From: Nymphaea colorata
Taxonomy: Eukaryota; Streptophyta; Magnoliopsida; Nymphaeales; Nymphaeaceae
NCBI RefSeq assembly: GCF_008831285.2
Contig: NC_045141.1
Span: 10,962,106 to 11,026,105, forward strand
Length of the DNA stretch: 64,000 nt
Direction: 5' to 3'
Shown: in pieces, positions 1 to 10,679 of the stretch
Layout: each line of letters opens with the position of its first letter
Numbering within the stretch: the first letter of the stretch is position 1
The notes under the pieces: model-generated
What the model was told of the DNA's origin: nothing
The model's input: the letters and a program-made list of their open reading frames with translations, nothing else
Databases searched by the model: none
Made by a program: the position numbers and the translations under genes

Positions 1-344
1 ATGGGGATTCGGCACTTGCTAGCAACATTTTTTTTTAAATATGCATTTAGAACCAGTTATTATTTAAGTGCCAATCGAATAAGTTAAAACTTATTTCGTG
101 GTTAACTTTGTTTAAAAAAAAAAGGTTGATAGGCTTTTTCTAAAGCTTTGTCGTCCTTTTCTACATACATCTTAATTTCCACCCGCTACTTAATTCTGGA
201 ACATGCATATATAATTCCTAAAAAATATAATACCTAAAGACGCATTACTCCAAGCATAATCATTTTACTTCTTCTATAAAACCAAAAATGCAGATTGCAT
301 GAGACATAGGGGAGAGAGAGTGTAACGACAATCCCAATTTGTCC

Positions 345-690
345 TAGATGTGCTGTGTGCATGCGCTGCATGTCAATGTTATAATACCTTCTGGACCTCT
401 AGATTATCTTTCACATAAACTGCCTGGCCCCGCCTTAAATTTTTTAGATTTGCATGCTCACATGCCTTCAACAAAATTAAATGACAAATTAATTAAAGAT
501 GAAGGTTAATAGAAATATGTACATTAATACACCTTTTAGGTAGACTTACCTAGTAAAAGAGCGCAACATCTAATGCATGATCATAAGCTACTCAAAATCT
601 CACACATGGAAAAGAAGATTTAGGCATTATTTGTGGATATTTGTTTTCAACATCTCATGTTTTAAATAGAAGTGTTTTAGAGAAGAAAAG
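345..690 (+). repeat. dispersed repeat, least interrupted copy
   Basis: This stretch has a second, broken copy elsewhere in the window. Bases 345-432 resemble 10580-10668 (shared words include actgcctggccccgcc), and 432-690 resemble 19260-19530 (shared words include tttgtggatattt and catgatcat). Both pieces are in the same orientation and collinear. It therefore gives the uninterrupted arrangement of a sequence split in the other copy by a CACTA-like insertion. I see no coding potential and do not know the family; an LTR fragment or a large MITE are possible. Confidence 0.7.
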
Positions 691-842
691 AAAAGAAATC
701 CATACATGTGCCATATATTTGGGTGAGCGAAAGGTTATTACACTGCCCAAGTGAAAACCAATGCATTTTTCGGTGCTCCTCATCTCATAATGTTCTCTCA
801 TAAGGTTTAGGACTGTTTTTGGTACCTCACAAACCAGAAAAG

Positions 843-1020
843 TAGGGGTAGAGCCAGCATGGGCCCTAGCCCACCTCAATTTTTTTAAAAAATTATATGT
901 AAGTTTTAAAAAATTTCACTTGTTTTATATAAAAAGTATGAAAAATGATATTTCAACTTTGGTCAAAATTTAAAAACTTTAATTTGACCCCCTCACAAAA
1001 AATTTCTAGTTCTACCCCTA
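843..1020. mobile_element. hAT-type MITE with 8-bp target duplication
   Basis: A 178-bp non-autonomous DNA transposon. The ends are imperfect inverted repeats: taggggtagagccag on the left (843-857) pairs with ctagttctaccccta on the right (1006-1020), 13 of 15 positions. It is flanked by an exact 8-bp direct repeat, cagaaaag, at 835-842 and 1021-1028; 8 bp is the size made by hAT transposases. The interior is AT-rich and non-coding. Related copies lie at about 26745-26935 (same orientation) and 36203-36385 (inverted). Confidence 0.88.
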
Positions 1021-1028
1021 CAGAAAAG

Positions 1029-2708
1029 ATATTATGTTGTCAATATAAAAGTTGGCCCACATATTAAATGTGGAGCTAGCCATTATGTATGTGCTTGGCA
1101 TGAACGGCGCGACGGGCTGGTTTATATTGAATCATTCGTAACAAAATGAGAAACTGGATTGAATCGGCCAGACTGCTGGTTCGGAGAACCAATCAGTACT
1201 GTTGTTCAGCTGAATCGGAGGTTAGGGTTCATTATATTTCTTTTCCCTAGAAAAATTTAAAAAACAGTTGAAAAATAAGGAAAGCTTTCAAATATCAAAA
1301 CGTAATAAGAAAATGAAATTAGCCAACCAATTTGCTACGTAGTAGTCAATTAATTGGCGATCATTTAATTAGGCCAATTTTTTACGTCTTTATGGTCTAA
1401 ATCGGGCTGAGTCAGCTGAAATGTTTTAAAAGTTTATGTATTTTTAATTAATTTATAATGCATTTTTTCTTTTTTTATTTAATAACTACTTTTAAAATAT
1501 TTTTGGTCAGTTCACAATAGATTTAGCTGATTACCAATTTTTTGTTTTTAACTAAATTACTTAAATTACTAATACATACAGGTAATAGGGGCCTTTGGAA
1601 GACAACCTCATTTAACCGAGTTTTGTAGAATTTGCTTTTCATAGTAACGTAAAATTAATGGGAAGAACACGGTAAAAGCGTCTCAAAAATGTAAATAATT
1701 CATTTGAGGATTTTTCTCAAAAAAAAAAAGCGTGTTTTTTTTTTTTTTGTTTTCATTGTTTTCCACGTCCTTATCAGATTTTGTTAAAAAAAGACGGGTT
1801 TTCTCTGATTATGCCTTATATATACTTGACTTCATCAATGAGAAAATGCAATTGTCATTATTGTACCCTTAGTTAAATTTGGCTTTCCATCTCCTTGGAT
1901 ACGCTTGGCACCCTTCAAATCCACAGATTTGACCCTTCCTACGGAGAAAATTTGTAATTAAAAGACCAAAAAATCCAAGAAAATTTTGATGATATTAAGC
2001 TTAAATATTTTTGGATACTAAATTGTTTAAAATTCGGTCTGTGTATAAGAATTTGCCAGAATTTAATTGATTTTTTCTACAAATATTGCTTTACAAAATT
2101 TGAAAAACACAAACAAATGCTCAGATAACAGTGGTGGTTCTATCATTTGATGTTTTTCCGGAATAATAGCTCACCTGCGTTTTTCTTTCTTTCTTTTTTC
2201 CTTATTCAAAGAGTTCTCATTTGCAATAGTTGGCTTTTAATTGAAAAGAAAGATCTTACAGATTCTTCTTCTTACTTCTGTTCTAAAGACGATTGCATTT
2301 CCCGACCTAGATCTTCACAAGAATCAAGCATATATAAACGGAAAACCCGTCTTTTTCTAAAAAAGATCTGATAATAACGTTAAAAACAATGAACAGGAAC
2401 AATCTGAAGGGCACTCTCTTCTTTTAGAGTCGCTCAGCCGTGTAATCTAAACCATCTATCCATAAGAATGAATGAACGGTTAAAAGAAAAACAACAAGAA
2501 AAAAAAGATGGGTATTTTCATTATTTAGTATAGTATTTGTTTCCACTTTGTTCATCATGTTTTCCTCTCAACCATTCATCTACATCAGTTGAATAGCCTT
2601 AGTTAGATGGTCAGGATTATGATTAAACACATCCGTTACAATAAGAAAATATGCTATGAGAGAGGGTAGAGGATTTCTCCATCCATACCCCAATGAAGGA
2701 ATACACAC

Positions 2709-2710
<2 letters not shown>
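1029..2710. other. AT-rich non-coding region
   Basis: No convincing coding region, RNA gene or complete transposon was recognised. It has A/T homopolymer runs (around 1720-1748) and only short chance reading frames. A motif at 1588-1607 (ggggcctttggaagacaacc) resembles a MITE end, but no matching opposite end was found. Confidence 0.6.
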
Positions 2711-2743
<33 letters not shown>

Positions 2744-2836
2744 CGACATTGATGTTAACTATGGAAAACCATTTGCCCATCATAAAGGCTTGGGTGGATC
2801 AATGGGCTACTTCAGATGAGAGCAAAGCAAGATGAC

Positions 2837-2889
<53 letters not shown>

Positions 2890-2969
2890 CGACATTGATG
2901 TTAACTATGGAAAACCATTTGCCCATGTGGATCAATGGGCTACTTCAGGTGAGATCAAAGCAAGATGAC
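2711..2969. repeat. (TA)n microsatellites with duplicated flank
   Basis: Two (TA)n tracts, about 2711-2741 and 2847-2888, each precede a copy of the same segment. Copy A is 2743-2836 and copy B is 2889-2969; both run from acgacattgatgttaac to caaagcaagatgac. Copy B lacks about 13 bases present in A. The tract plus flank was probably duplicated in tandem by slippage or unequal exchange. A third (TA)n-flank copy begins at 31931. Confidence 0.85.
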
Positions 2970-4085
2970 GAGAATACGACACACTGTCTCTCTAGTTACG
3001 GCCGTTTGCCCTCTCGGTTGGAGAAAAGCAGCCACTGAACAAAATGTCTGTGTCGTTCCCCACCCCTTCATGACCGTCATATATCGACCGTCGCCTCGCC
3101 TGGGCTCCAGTAGGGCACCGAACTACTCTAGAGTGGGGCACAATTCACATGCAGACCCAATAATTGATGGGAAAAAGAGTCCGTTATCATTGAAATTTCT
3201 GAAGGAGCCATAGTGGCTTTCTATAAAAGGTTTACCATATAATTTATTGCACCCTTTTGCAAATTTCCAAATATGAACTGACTCCCCGCTGCTTAGATTA
3301 TATTATTATAAGGACTTTAGTGAGCGAAGGCTAGTAGTAGGCCACTAGTTTCTGTTTCTAATTTTATGGACATCAACTTTTTATATTGCAAAAAGCTAAC
3401 ACACAAGTTGACTGTAGCTGAGTAGCACCATGAGACACCAAAAGCATGCCATGCTTCCTTTTTAGGCAAAAGGTTGAATGAAATGCTTTCCCTTTAGTGC
3501 GTGAACAAATTTCAATGCTTTGTTTTTAATACAAAACAAGTACTCGATCTTTCATGATAACAATTTCTAGAGAGCGGCCTATTGAAAGGAAATATTAAAT
3601 TTCCCATATGAAATAACAAAATCACTTCTATTGAAAAACAACTCCTTCTTAAGCCAAATTAGCCAATGTTGTAACATATTTTGTCTTCGAGAGTGGTGTT
3701 TTGTTAATCTACGTAAAATTTAATTTTTTTTTTATAAACCAATCGATCAATAAGAATGTCAATTTTTTTCTTTTATTTTGCCGTTTCAATTAGTTGCGCC
3801 TAATCTTGTTACCACCAGGAGTTATAATGATTACAAGATTTAATTTTGCTTGGTCTTTTATGTTAGTATACAAGACACCTTTTTGTCCTCTCAAAATTCA
3901 AAATTGTTTCTGTCAGCTTTTTATTCTAATATTATTGTGAAATGCAAATGTAAAAACTCTTAATAACATTTTATCTTCTCAGAATATGGTATTATTTCAG
4001 TAAGGCTTTTTACTAATGATTTAATCAGGTTGTAAAACTCTCCTGAGAATAACCCATGTTGCCATGGCTTCAAGCTTTCCATGCT
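2743..4085 (+). repeat. dispersed repeat family A, copy 1
   Basis: This non-coding block has a diverged, collinear partner at 31931-32675. Matching pieces include the (TA)n-adjacent segment, gggcaccgaact at about 3113, tggtttaccatat-like sequence near 3226, and a long stretch at about 3815-4085 (for example tttttactaatgatttaatca and ctctcctgagaata). Copy 1 is longer because of extra sequence at about 3260-3790. It starts at a (TA)n tract in both places. No protein is encoded; a decayed LTR or non-autonomous transposon is plausible. Confidence 0.75.
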
Positions 4086-4519
4086 CTTTCTTTTTTTTTT
4101 CCATGAAGATAAGTCGGGATCTGATGGAGGGGCTTCAATTTCACATTCCCATCGTAGCTTAATTTTGACCCTTTATTTAATTATGGAACAAGCATATATA
4201 ATGATACTCCTGTGATTTAATGCAGTAATTTTCGGGTGATCGGAGTTTGACACACCGCACGAAAGAAGGATGAAGCCCCACCCAACCCCTCATCCCACAG
4301 AATACAGGGCCTGGTTGGTGCCTCCAAATGTGCTCTCTGTCATGCTTCAACTTGTGTGTCATGCTTCAACTTGTGTATTGGTAGCCATTGTTTACAGCAC
4401 AAGGAGGTGGCCCTCAGAACCTCAATGAGGTGACTGTTGCCTGCCAGCCCCTACTCAATCACGTTGGACCAACTCCCTTTGAGGATGATTTAATGCAGTC
4501 TGCAGCAGGACCTCACCTT

Positions 4520-4565
4520 CAGCCTTACCTTTTCAACACCGACCAAAGTATAATGCCGAAGTAAA
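4520..4565. repeat. left direct repeat flanking LINE-1
   Basis: This segment and 10535-10575 both begin cagccttacc and end with a near-identical 20-mer (4546-4565 against 10556-10575, 18 of 20 positions). They bracket the LINE exactly and are best read as the target-site duplication of its insertion, now diverged. About 40 bp is long for a plant LINE, so only the inner 20 bp may be the true duplication. Confidence 0.75.
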
Positions 4566-4774
4566 CAGAACGGACTCCCTTCCCTATTTATTAGCAAGAG
4601 GTACAATTATTACATGACACACTCCACCTTAGCCTACAATTCAGGCTTGTGGATCATGCAAATCAGATAAGCAAAATTCATCCTACCTCATAGTTGGTAA
4701 ACCAGAATTCCAACATTAGCTCCAACACCTCCCTTGCTGGGTTCCTGGCACGGAAGATTATACGTTGTTGAAGG

Positions 4775-7700
4775 TTATAATTTCCAACTCCTCCCCAATC
4801 CTTCCGATTTCGTCCCTCTGATTGCTCGTTTCAAACTCTTCCAACATGAAGATGGCCCACCCACGAAGCAAATGGCTTCATAGCTTTCCCAATTTCTGCT
4901 CAAGATAAAACTCAAAAAATCATCACTATACCATTTTCCATACGTTCTAATGCTTACCCTTGACTGAATCTGATTGCACTTGCTCGACCTTACTAGAAAT
5001 GCTATTTTTTGAAATCCACAAGAGTAAAGGCATATTGATTGAATGATCGCGACCATGTTTTTAAGCGATGGCCATGGATCTGGTCGAATGCTTGATTTCA
5101 TCCAAGGAATAATATCTGCCTTAAACTTTGAACACCAACTCCCATTTCCCATAACAGTTTTAACATCTTCCCAAACTCATTTATTTATCTCTCTGCTGCA
5201 AGTTGCCGTCTGATCATGGACAATAGCATTTCCCTTTTGTTGACATTCCATAATACTGTTGGGAAGCTCAATGTCCAACACTTTTTAATCCAAAGTGATG
5301 GGAATCTACAATCCCACCACCATTCCATAGCCTCCTTTACACTTTCTTTTAGGTTTAATGATACATTAAACCTACAACTAGCTTCGACACTGGTCTAACA
5401 TTCTCACAGGTCAACATCAAGTGAACAGCCGTTTCTTCCCTTTGTTCATAAATAGCACATCTGTTCACTATACTGATACCAAAGTGCTTGACCTTATCAA
5501 AGGTTAGTAGCCTGTCATCCAAGGCTAGGAAATGAACCCATTTGGCTCTCGGATGGGCTTCACAGTTCCAGGCTTCATGCTGCCAAGGTTGTTTTTGATT
5601 GACCACTCTAATAGCATTATAAATCTCCCTCCTCTTCATCGCTTTAGCATTCCCATCTCTCCATTTCAGAACATCCTCCTCTGCTCCTAGAGAAGTATGT
5701 CTAATTACATGTTCAATCCAAGGGGCCCTCCTAGCCAACTGCCTTCCTCTCATACCTTGGAAATCATTTGGGAAACTGTGAAATCACTTGTACCTTTGTA
5801 CCACCTCACTAGAAGATCTGTGACCAGACATTTTAGAATACCCCAGCCCCAGTCATCCAACCAATATTTTCAGATTTTCCATTCCCTACATGCTATTTCA
5901 CCCTATAGCTCACTTCTTCCCAGCCCCACACAAATCCCTTCCAGCCCATGAACATCTGGTATTTGTTTTAATGGTCCGCAAACTGTCTTCTTAGATATTT
6001 CTCTTGGATGAACATAGCCCACTTTGAGCTAGACCGAAAAACTTTAAACATCATATAGATCATGTTTGTGTTATTTGCTAAAAGTAGGTCAGTGAGGTCA
6101 ATTCCACCTTCTTCAGTCGGACCACAAAGCCTCTTCCACCCAACAGCATGGTATGTTTTGGCATCATCAGATTCAGCCCATAAGAATCGCAAGTTTTCTT
6201 TTTCAATAATAGCTATCACCTTATTTGGAAGTCTGAAAGGCAACATCCAATGTCCCACCAAATGGTTCATCACATACTTGATTAAGCATATGCAACCTGT
6301 TATCGAAAGGATCTGATTTTCATGTAGCAAGTCTTTTTCGTACTTTATCTATCAGAGCATTACAGTGAGCAACCTACATTCTTCCTGAAAATAGTGGTAG
6401 TCCTAAGTAGGAAATGGGGAGGGAATCACATTGCTATCCAAAGACAGAAGAAGTTACTTCACATTCTTGAGCATCCAATTGAAATTGCACAAAGACAGAT
6501 TTGTTAGCATTCACACTTAAACCTGCCTTTTCTTCTAACTCCTTGAGAGCAGTTTTGTACACTCAAATAGAATTTTTATTGCATATGCTCCATAGAATCA
6601 TGTCATCTGCGAAGTGAAAACCTGGAAAGAGCCATCTTACCCTTTGAATATTAGGTAACAAGATACTTTTCATGTAGGTTTCCCACTTCAGTCTTCTTGC
6701 AAGTATTTCCACAGCAATAATGAACAAGTAGGGTGAAAGTGGGACCCCTTGATGGATACCTTTGGCACTTTCAAAAAATGTTCCCTCTCTACCATTGATC
6801 ACCAAAGCCAACATTGGGGAAGTGAGACACATCATGATCAGTACTATCAACTCCTCATTAAAGCCCAAAATTTCTAGGCTTTCCTTAAAAATCCTCATCT
6901 TATTCTGTCGTACACCTTGGAAATATCTAATTTCAGCAAGACTGATTTTTCCTTTGAATTCTCCATAATATGCACCATTTCATGTATGAACAGAATTTGA
7001 TCTCGAATAACTCCGTGGGGTAAGACAGCTCCTTGGTCTGCCCCAATAAGCCGAGCCAAAATTTTCTCATTCTCCTCACCACTAACCTGGCAATGATTTT
7101 GCAGATTGTATTACACAATGAGATGGGCCGGAGATCTTTTAAATTTACTGTGTTTGCAACCTTGGGAATCAGCATGATATGAGTTCTATTTACTTGGTGA
7201 ACTAATTCTCTTGTTCGAAAAAAGTCCATACAGCTGCTACCACGTCATCACCTATAATATGCCAAAAAGTTTTCAAAAACTTAGCATTGTATCCATCACG
7301 CCCAGGAGACTTTCTATTGGGTAAACAGAAGACGTCCTTCTTAACTTCTTGCTCCGTAACAGGTCTGCACAATTCTAAATTTTCTTCAAGAGAAACACAT
7401 GGCCCATCACTTATGTGATCTAACATTTGCTCACTTACATTTGGATCTGCAAAAAACTCCTGCAAAAACTGGTTAAAGCTATCATGAATCTGAGCTGGTT
7501 CCTCCTTTTTTTCTCCATTGACCAGAATCCTAGAGATATGTTGTTTTTGGTTTTGTTTCTTTACATTAGATTGAAAAGATGTTGTATTTTTGTCCCCATG
7601 AAGTATCCATTTTGCCCTAGATTTTTGTTTCCAGTGGTATTCCTCCTCCTCAATAATTTTATTCAACTCTTCCTTGAAGGTAATTTCATACCCCAAGTCG

Positions 7701-8782
7701 TAATGTTCATTCGTTGTTCTTTTTACTAGATACAAGCTAATTCACCTCTTACTACAGTTTTTCTCGTCTCAAAATGGCCCACATAGTATTTATTCCACCA
7801 AGATAAAGATTTGCGTGTGAATTCAAGCTTTTTAAGGAACTTGAACATTGTGCATCTGCTAGCTTGAGTAGACCAGCTTCTTCTCACTATTTCTTCACAT
7901 TCAGAATGTGACGCCCACCAGTTGTAATATCTAAACAGTCCTTTACCAGACAGCTTTACGTTCCTTTCAAGAATGGAAAACACCATCATACTGTGATCGG
8001 AAGTTGACCTAGTCATCGTTTTTAACTTGAATTCCACTCCCATTCTTGTCTCGATATATGTTTTATAGCTTGCCCAGTCAAGGTGGCATTGAACATTGGC
8101 TTCTTCTTTTTTATTATTTGAGCAGGTAAATGAGCATTCACTGTCATCAATAATCACTAAATTGTTATCACATAGAAAGTGGTTAAAATGAGCACATGAA
8201 TTAGGGTTCGGATATTTTCCCGACTTGTCTCATGACCCCACTGTCATCAATAATCACTAAATTGTTTTCACATAGAAAGTGGTTAAAATCAGCACAGGAA
8301 TTAGGGTCCGGGTATTTTCCCGACTTGTCTCATGACCCCCTTCCAGCATTAAAATCTCCCATTATTGCAAGGGGATTTTGGCAATCATTCAAAAGTTTGG
8401 ATAGACAAGCAAAAGATTCATGGTGAATCATGATATGAGTATGAAGATACACCCCCACTAGGCCAAAAGAGAGTCCATATCGTCTATCCTTACAATTAAT
8501 TGCTATACAAAACTTGTTCTTAGATATTGCTTCAGGAATGTGCTTCGGTTGCCACCCTACAATAATTCAGGCATGTTGTCCTGACTCCTCAAAGTTAGCC
8601 TCAACATAGTAATCTGGATGTTTAGCTTTCCAACTTTCAAAATGGTCAATATTCAATATAGAATCGTACAGAAAAAATATCTCCGGATGGTTTACTTTTA
8701 TGGTATCGTCCAAGTCTCTTTGTGCAGCCTTGCTTACAAGGCCTCTTATGTTCCAGAATAGTACTTTCATCAGGGCAAGCAT
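4775..8782 (-). pseudogene. LINE-1 ORF2 remnant: endonuclease, reverse transcriptase, zf-RVT
   Basis: In an intact element this protein would nick target DNA and copy the element RNA into it. The endonuclease N-terminus is clear at 8782-8567 (LFWNIRGL), and its SDHS motif lies in the block at 8157-7726. The RT linker and N-terminus follow (7735-7202, with KSPGRDGYNAKF), then the conserved LIPKV...RPISLCN region (about 7229-6933). Next come the QGVPLSPYLF and FADD catalytic motifs (6898-6563), the connector (6330-5968) and a zf-RVT-like part (5753-5355) whose cysteine pattern is incomplete. Several frame changes separate these blocks, and a 100-bp tandem duplication interrupts the endonuclease, so it is inactive. 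Confidence 0.85.
8141..8339. repeat. 100-bp tandem duplication inside LINE-1 endonuclease
   Basis: Bases 8141-8240 and 8241-8339 are consecutive copies with about six to eight differences. Both start ctgtcatcaataatcact and end near tcatgacccc. The period of 100 is not a multiple of three, so the duplication shifts the reading frame of the endonuclease. The differences suggest it happened well before the present. Confidence 0.93.
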
Positions 8783-9247
8783 TTTGAGTGGTCTACCTTG
8801 GCCTCACATCCCTCTTGTCCTATTAGGGTTGGTTTGCTTTCATTTTTCCAAGATTTCTTGGCACTGATCCCCTTCTCCTTCATCTATTTGCTCTGATCAC
8901 ACATCAGTGACATTTGTTACGTCCATGAGAGAACCATAACTTCTCTTGTTGGCTCGTCCATGTGGTCCTTGAGCTCTTACAGATTTCGCTCTTTAGTGTC
9001 GTCTACCCTTGGTGTCCGATTATCACTAATCAGAACACCTGATCCTTCTTGTATAATAAGAAGAACTGGTTGGCGTGAGCGAGAGAAACCTGGAGGTGAA
9101 GGAGACGTTTCCATCTCTCACCTTTTGCCCCTTCTTTTCTATTCAGTTTAAATTAATCTTCACATAGCATATTATATTCTTCACACACACTTTTAGCAAC
9201 CATACTAAAAGCAGGAAAACAAAGCGGCGTATCTGGTCTCGTTCTCG

Positions 9248-10110
9248 TCACTTCATTTGATCAACTTGATCAATCTTTTCTTCCATCATAAAGTCTTCCA
9301 CATGTTGTTTTCCTTTTTCCTTACTTGACAGTCTTGGCAATGTACTATGAGAATCCTCTACTGGTTGTTGAACAAGACCTTCTGTCTCTACGACATCCAT
9401 CTCCAATTGTTGATCTTGCTTCTCCTTTTCCAGAGTCAAGAATCGGTTTGAAGGACCTGTTTTCGACTTTGATGATTCTCCCTTTGCATCACGCCACCCC
9501 ATTTCTAGCCTGGCCTCCCGAGTGAGTTTGGTCACCTCCTTTCCTGACTTGCCTCCGAGAGATTTTTACCTCCGCCCAGCCCCTTGCTCCTGCAGCCGGT
9601 GCAGTGCTGATTGTCGCTGTCACGTTCCTTTCCATGCATTATTTTGTCATATGGGTACCCACTGTAAAGTGAGTGCAGAATTTAATCGTTCTTTCATACA
9701 CCACCTCTCTAGGGAAGATTTTTCCTTCCATTCTCAGATTCACCGACTGCTTTGGGGAAAAACTTAGGGTTAAATTAACACACATGCGTGCAAATCCTAG
9801 CCACATTAGGGTTTTCGTGTGAACATCAGTTTGTATCAGATTTCCTCCCAACATGCCTGCCGCTCCCCTGAAAACATTCTAATTCCACATTAGTTGAGGA
9901 AGGTTCGGTAAACGTACCCAAAGGGGAACACAAAGATTGTCCTCGATAGTTAATAAGTCCCCAACGATTTGCCACCAGCATTCTTCCTCCCACACGCCAA
10001 GTTTCTCTGTGCAACACCACATTTAGCTCTTCCTCATTGTCGACACGAACCAGAAAAATTCCTTTCCCCAAAAAGGAGAATCTAGGGTTTCGGATAGGAT
10101 CGGCAATCGA
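9248..10110 (-). pseudogene. LINE-1 ORF1 remnant (DUF4283-like, RNA-binding)
   Basis: The minus strand encodes, in at least two frames, a DUF4283-type domain like that of the first protein of plant L1 elements, which binds the element RNA. Block one (10071 downward) contains GIFLVRVDNEEE and WRVGGRMLVANRW. Block two (9854-9639) contains ARMCVNLTL, then a YE-x-FC-type segment that normally leads into a zinc knuckle. Block three (9535-9248) is a charged, low-complexity tail typical of the C-terminus. A frame change between blocks one and two (about 9850) shows it is broken. The true start is upstream of 10071 and uncertain. Confidence 0.75.
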
Positions 10111-10395
10111 CTCACAATGAAAGAATATTACACGCTCTTCATTTCTGAATCACTCACTCTGAATCACTCACAAGACAATTGATTGCTATCCAGCTGAAAG
10201 GGATTTTCGTTACAGCCAGATCAGCTTCAGATATTACCAAACATTTCTTGCCCTACCACCATTTCAATTTGAAGATCATAATCTTCTCCGTTCGCATCAT
10301 CTGCCTCCTTCATCACCATCTCCCACCAGGATCCAGTAATCCCTAGTTTTCCCAAAGGGAATCATTTGTTTGCCGATCGAGGGTTCTCTACCATC

Positions 10396-10521
10396 AGGGG
10401 CTCAACCTATGGTTTGCCCATTTCAAGCTCAAAACGAAGACTTAACTTCAACAGAAAAAGGGGCTCAACCAATGGTTCGCGCATTTCAAGCTTGAAACGA
10501 AGGCTTAACCTCAACAGAAAA
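10396..10521. repeat. 63-bp tandem repeat in LINE-1 5' region
   Basis: Two consecutive 63-bp monomers, 10396-10458 and 10459-10521, both start aggggctcaacc and end cttcaacagaaaa or cctcaacagaaaa, with about eight differences. They lie between the 5' boundary of the element and ORF1, where some animal L1 elements carry promoter monomers. A promoter role here is inference only. Confidence 0.9.
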
Positions 10522-10575
10522 ATATGTCTAGCACCAGCCTTACCTATCAAGGCTCAAGTGTAATGCCTAAGTAAA

Positions 10576-10668
10576 TTGAACATGAGGTGCATTGTTCATA
10601 CGCCACATGTCAACGTTGAATACCTTGTGACTTTCTCGACATCTTTCACAGAAACTGCCTGGCCCCGC
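10576..10668 (+). repeat. left fragment of interrupted dispersed repeat
   Basis: This segment matches 345-432 and stops exactly at gaaactgcctggccccgc, where a CACTA-type terminus begins. In the uninterrupted copy the next bases are cttaaat, which here reappear at 19262. Together these define the insertion point of the intervening 8.6 kb. Confidence 0.8.
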
Positions 10669-10679
10669 CACTACAAGGG

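Larger units (their letters stand above)
4566..10534 (-). mobile_element. LINE-1: near full-length L1-type retrotransposon
   Basis: A 6-kb non-LTR retrotransposon read on the minus strand. From its 5' end (high coordinates) it has a 5' region with a 63-bp tandem repeat (10396-10521), a broken ORF1 with a DUF4283-like domain (about 10110-9248), and a broken ORF2 (about 8782-4775) with AP-type endonuclease, reverse transcriptase and a decayed zf-RVT region. Direct repeats flank it at 4520-4565 and 10535-10575. An AATAAA-type signal lies near its 3' end (about 4585-4592 on the minus strand), but no clear poly(A) tail is seen. Frameshifts, stops and a 100-bp tandem duplication make it non-autonomous. 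Confidence 0.85.
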
